Of a stretch of DNA of 64,000 bases, positions 61,380 to 64,000 are shown piece after piece (positions within the stretch are counted from its first letter, which is position 1; each line of letters opens with the position of its first letter). The stretch is from the NCBI RefSeq assembly GCF_001404515.1, contig NZ_CXWE01000005.1, forward strand, positions 558,001 through 622,000, written 5' to 3'. The notes beneath the pieces were generated by a model. That model made no database searches. It worked only from the letters and a program-made list of their open reading frames with translations, and was not told the origin of the DNA. A program made the translations under genes and the position numbers. Origin of the DNA: Roseibium album. GTDB lineage: Bacteria > Pseudomonadota > Alphaproteobacteria > Rhizobiales > Stappiaceae.

Positions 61380-63605
61380 TCAAATCTTCAGATCAAGTCC
61401 GCCCGGCCGAGACGCGAGCGTCAACCGGACAATGTCTTCGGTATCCTCAGGTTCAGCCTCTTCCTGACCCTGATCCGTTTCAGCGGACTGGTCGGACTGG
61501 CCGTCATCTGAGGCAAAATCACGGCTGCCATCCTGTTTCAGGGAGAATTGCAGGTTTTCAGAATCTGCATTCAATCCAGCCGCCTCAAGCGCACGTTCCA
61601 GACCACGTTGGTCGCGAAGGAACATGTCCAGTGTCTCCGGGCGCTCCACGATCAGATGTGCATGGACACCGCCGTCCGCGCCGACCCTCATATTGACTTC
61701 AACACGGCCCAGTTCCGGCGGGTCGAAGCGCATCTGGAAGCGGGTCTGCCCATTCTTGAGATTTCGCGCGATCTCGGCAGCAACCTGTGTCGCGACCTGA
61801 CCTGCTTGCGCCTGCGTCGGCACCTGCAGGCTTTCTGTCCTCATGGCACCCATTCCATCACCGCCACGCACCGTAGCACCGAACTCGGTACCAAGGCTCG
61901 CATCCAGTGGCTGACCGCCAGGCTGAAACTCCTCGGCGGCGAACTGGGATGCAAGGAATGCCGCGGCAACCGGAGTGCCGCCGGCAGGTCTGGGATCCAC
62001 CCCACTCGCCGCAACCTTGCCAGTTGCCTCCGTTCCTGCGGGACGGTTGCTGCTTTCGGCAGCTCTTTCAGTACCCACGCCAATGTGAGCCGGTTTGACA
62101 TCCTTGCTTGCGGCATCCTCTTCCGGCAGAACCGGGTCGGCGGCAGCTTCTTCAAATGCCGGAACGGATTCAGGCTGCCCCTGTGCTGGCACCTTCGGCA
62201 CGGCAGCGATGCCCGAGGGTTGCGACACCACCTGGACTTGCGGAGGGCCGGAAACCGGCTTTTCAGCAGTTTCGGATACGGCCGGAGCCGCAGCAACCTT
62301 GACGACCCCGGTCTCCGAACCGTTTTCGCTGTCATTGACGGTCTTGTTGATAGCCGGAACAGGTCCCTTTGCAACCCCGTCAGAAACGTCGATCCCGGCC
62401 GATGCCGGTGAAATGGCCCTGGCGGCTTGTGCCTGCGAGGCGGAACTGGCAAGAGCGCCGGTTTCGGCGGAAACGGGGACCGTCGAAGAAACCTCCTGCC
62501 GGGTCGGGGCAACGGACTGAACAGGCGTCAAAGCAGGAGCACGCAATTCGCTCGGCAATTCACTTTGCCAACGGCGCACGACCTGCTTTACGGGCGGGAC
62601 CGCGGCATTTTCGGTCATGACAGGCTTGGACTGCACGGCGGTTTCGCCGTCCGTCTCCGCCAAAGGCGCCCTTGCCGATGCACTCGGTCCGGCGACGTGC
62701 CGGGAGACCTCCTCGGAAGCTCCCTCGAAGAGCGGAGCTTGTACGGACGCCGTCTTCACAGGCTCTGCAGACAATTCGGGAACCGTCGCAGCACCCTGAG
62801 ACGGGACCGCCGGCAGAGAAACTCTCGCAGACTGGGTGGGCAATTCGGAACGGTTTCTTCTAAATTCGCTTTCAACCTCATCCTCGACACGACTTGAGAC
62901 AACGGTCTGCACTGCCGCATCAGCCGGTGCCCGCCCACCAATCGGGTCGGCGGACTGAGCCGCACTTTGAGGCGAAACCACAGCATTTGCCGCCGGTTGA
63001 GACACGTTCTTGAAGAGCTGGTCTGAAGCAGGTGTACCAGCGGCCTTGACAGTGGGAACAGTCGTGCTTCTCGGAGCAACACCGGCAGCGGGAACTGCCT
63101 CGCCGGCGAGAGCAGCAACATTGGCGGCCGCCGCGCCTCCCGCAACCGGGGCAGCACCTGCCTGCCTGACCGCTCCTGAAACAGTGCCGGAAGCAGCAGC
63201 AGGCACCGCAACCAGATCATCCACGGCAGCAATATCATCTGCAGGTCCTGCAGGGACTGCCGGCAAGTCCGATTGGCCATTGCCACCAGGCACTATGCCT
63301 ATATTCGGTTTGACCTGCTGAATATCGACTTCAAGGGGCACTGCAAACGAGCCCGAAACGATTTCAGCGTTTTCAGCTCCCGCCCCTTCCTCGCCGGCAA
63401 TTTTTTCAGCAAATGCGCCGAGCTCCGTTTCAAATCCGGATTTGCCCGCAAGGTCGCCGTCTGCCTTGACCATGCCAGGCAAACCAAGTGCTCCCGCAGC
63501 AGCAGACCCGGTCGGCACACCGGTAAGTAATCCAAATGGCAGCAAATTCGCCCCCGAAATCTTCGCCCACATGCAGGGCACAATACGTCGCCAATATGAA
63601 AGCAA
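61380..63605 (-). CDS. fliK: Flagellar hook-length control protein FliK
   Basis: 741 residues. The N-terminal 580 residues are low-complexity Ala/Pro/Val/Ser-rich, as usual for the ruler part, and show no globular domain. The C-terminal switch domain (about 590-680) is recognisable: RFQMRFDPPELGRVEVNMRV, then GVHAHLIVERPETLDMFLRDQRGLERALEAAGL. An acidic end follows. The start is uncertain: the ATG at 63605 has no good ribosome site, nor does the next at 63572. FliK sets hook length and switches export specificity. Confidence 0.9.
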   Translation of the reverse strand: MLSYWRRIVPCMWAKISGANLLPFGLLTGVPTGSAAAGALGLPGMVKADGDLAGKSGFETELGAFAEKIAGEEGAGAENAEIVSGSFAVPLEVDIQQVKPNIGIVPGGNGQSDLPAVPAGPADDIAAVDDLVAVPAAASGTVSGAVRQAGAAPVAGGAAAANVAALAGEAVPAAGVAPRSTTVPTVKAAGTPASDQLFKNVSQPAANAVVSPQSAAQSADPIGGRAPADAAVQTVVSSRVEDEVESEFRRNRSELPTQSARVSLPAVPSQGAATVPELSAEPVKTASVQAPLFEGASEEVSRHVAGPSASARAPLAETDGETAVQSKPVMTENAAVPPVKQVVRRWQSELPSELRAPALTPVQSVAPTRQEVSSTVPVSAETGALASSASQAQAARAISPASAGIDVSDGVAKGPVPAINKTVNDSENGSETGVVKVAAAPAVSETAEKPVSGPPQVQVVSQPSGIAAVPKVPAQGQPESVPAFEEAAADPVLPEEDAASKDVKPAHIGVGTERAAESSNRPAGTEATGKVAASGVDPRPAGGTPVAAAFLASQFAAEEFQPGGQPLDASLGTEFGATVRGGDGMGAMRTESLQVPTQAQAGQVATQVAAEIARNLKNGQTRFQMRFDPPELGRVEVNMRVGADGGVHAHLIVERPETLDMFLRDQRGLERALEAAGLNADSENLQFSLKQDGSRDFASDDGQSDQSAETDQGQEEAEPEDTEDIVRLTLASRPGGLDLKI

Positions 63606-63886
63606 GCATCGGGCCAGTTTTGTGAACTGTCTTAAAGTATTGATTTAACTAGATTTCATAAAAACAAGGTCGCTGTTGAAACGCCTTTTGGGCGGCAAGC
63701 TTTGCCGGTCGGGCAAAGCATGCCTGCTCCGCTTTCACAGCAATTGGCTTCCCAGGGACATATCTGTATAGTGCCGCCAAATTTGAAACGCCCGTGAGGG
63801 TGCGCTGCTTTTGAGACATGCGCAAAGAGCCGAGCCTTGACAAGGCCTGCCACCAAAGCGGAAACGACTTCTGGAAGTGTTGAAAA

Positions 63887-64000
63887 ATGCGAAACTGTCT
63901 CGATCTACCCGGTCGCCCGGAAGACACGCGTGTTGTCGTCGCCATGTCCGGAGGCGTCGACAGTTCGGTGGTTGCCGCACTGATGAAGGCGCAAGGCTAT
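63887..64000 (+). CDS. mnmA: tRNA-2-thiouridine synthase MnmA (partial, N-terminus)
   Basis: 38 codons from the ATG at 63887, cut by the window end. GGAAGTG lies upstream, and a stop codon stands two codons before the ATG in frame. The ATP-pyrophosphatase P-loop [22 protein letters not shown] is in place (residues 16-37, quoted as [14 protein letters not shown]). MnmA thiolates U34 of Glu, Gln and Lys tRNAs. Confidence 0.9.
   Translation, partial: MRNCLDLPGRPEDTRVVVAMSGGVDSSVVAALMKAQGY

Noticed and set aside
63606-63886. Possible sigma-54 promoter or CtrA box upstream of fliK
   Set aside because: GG and GC pairs are present but with the wrong spacing, and TTAA half-sites are nine rather than seven bases apart.
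1-64000. CRISPR arrays, tRNA or rRNA genes, insertion sequences
   Set aside because: No regularly spaced repeats, no cloverleaf-type sequence and no transposase frame were found on reading the gaps; a covariance-model scan was not possible here.

Overview
The window looks like chromosomal DNA of a motile, aerobic, free-living alphaproteobacterium of the order Hyphomicrobiales (Rhizobiales), most likely near the Stappiaceae (Roseibium, Labrenzia, Stappia). This rests on four things: the Caulobacter-type flagellar operon fliF-fliG-fliH(flbE)-fliN-flbD with a CtrA-type box in front of it, a SciP (DUF1153) gene beside that operon, the short alphaproteobacterial family proteins (DUF6111, DUF1285, DUF2177, BluB), and a GC-rich sequence with alphaproteobacterial gene order. 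The family-level placement is inference. No rRNA, tRNA, CRISPR array, phage or insertion sequence was seen.

Layout. 1-2.3 kb: the start of a probable chemoreceptor gene, a periplasmic PDC-type sensor protein, and a secreted His-rich protein divergent from a MarR regulator with a four-cysteine tail. The two divergent promoters share a perfect 14-bp inverted repeat and apparently one -35 hexamer. 2.3-7.8 kb: MOSC protein, L25, peptidyl-tRNA hydrolase, secreted RNase T2 behind a consensus CRP-like site, YchF, pyroglutamyl peptidase. 7.9-9.1 kb: a decayed ABC permease and a tandem pair of 54/55-residue proteins with the same C-terminal tail. 9.1-17 kb: SLC13 transporter, AraC/GyrI regulator, sugar-nucleotide-type epimerase with two MaoC-like paralogues, apt-bluB-GNAT operon, mtnP. 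17-20 kb: the bc1 complex operon petABC. 20-31 kb: two MsbA-like ABC exporters, a GGDEF protein with a degenerate EAL domain, a chemoreceptor, TrmL, HemF and an HD-GYP phosphodiesterase. 31-42 kb: DUF1285-NUDIX-DUF6111-cca, divergent from a MoxR/DUF58/BatA-DUF4159/vWA-like membrane operon. 42-52 kb: acetyltransferases, glutathionyl-hydroquinone reductase, NUDIX, small proteins, mtnA, a palindromic repeat, and orphan genes near a broken copy of the flhA 3' end. 52-63.6 kb: flagellar genes flhA, flbD, fliN, fliH, fliG, fliF, then sciP, flgD and fliK. The window ends inside mnmA.

How the genes work together. The right end encodes the MS ring, switch complex, export gate and export-ATPase regulator, hook cap and hook-length control, together with the sigma-54 activator FlbD and the CtrA antagonist SciP. 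Perfect TTAA-N7-TTAA boxes also lie before an orphan 91-residue gene and between a tail-anchored protein gene and mtnA, so this CtrA-type circuit may reach beyond the known flagellar genes. The c-di-GMP proteins and chemoreceptors fit a motility/sessility theme. The most interesting less-explained items are the MarR-4Cys divergent locus, the twin small proteins with the NPLxMxGLDRS tail, and the flhA-fragment-flanked islet.
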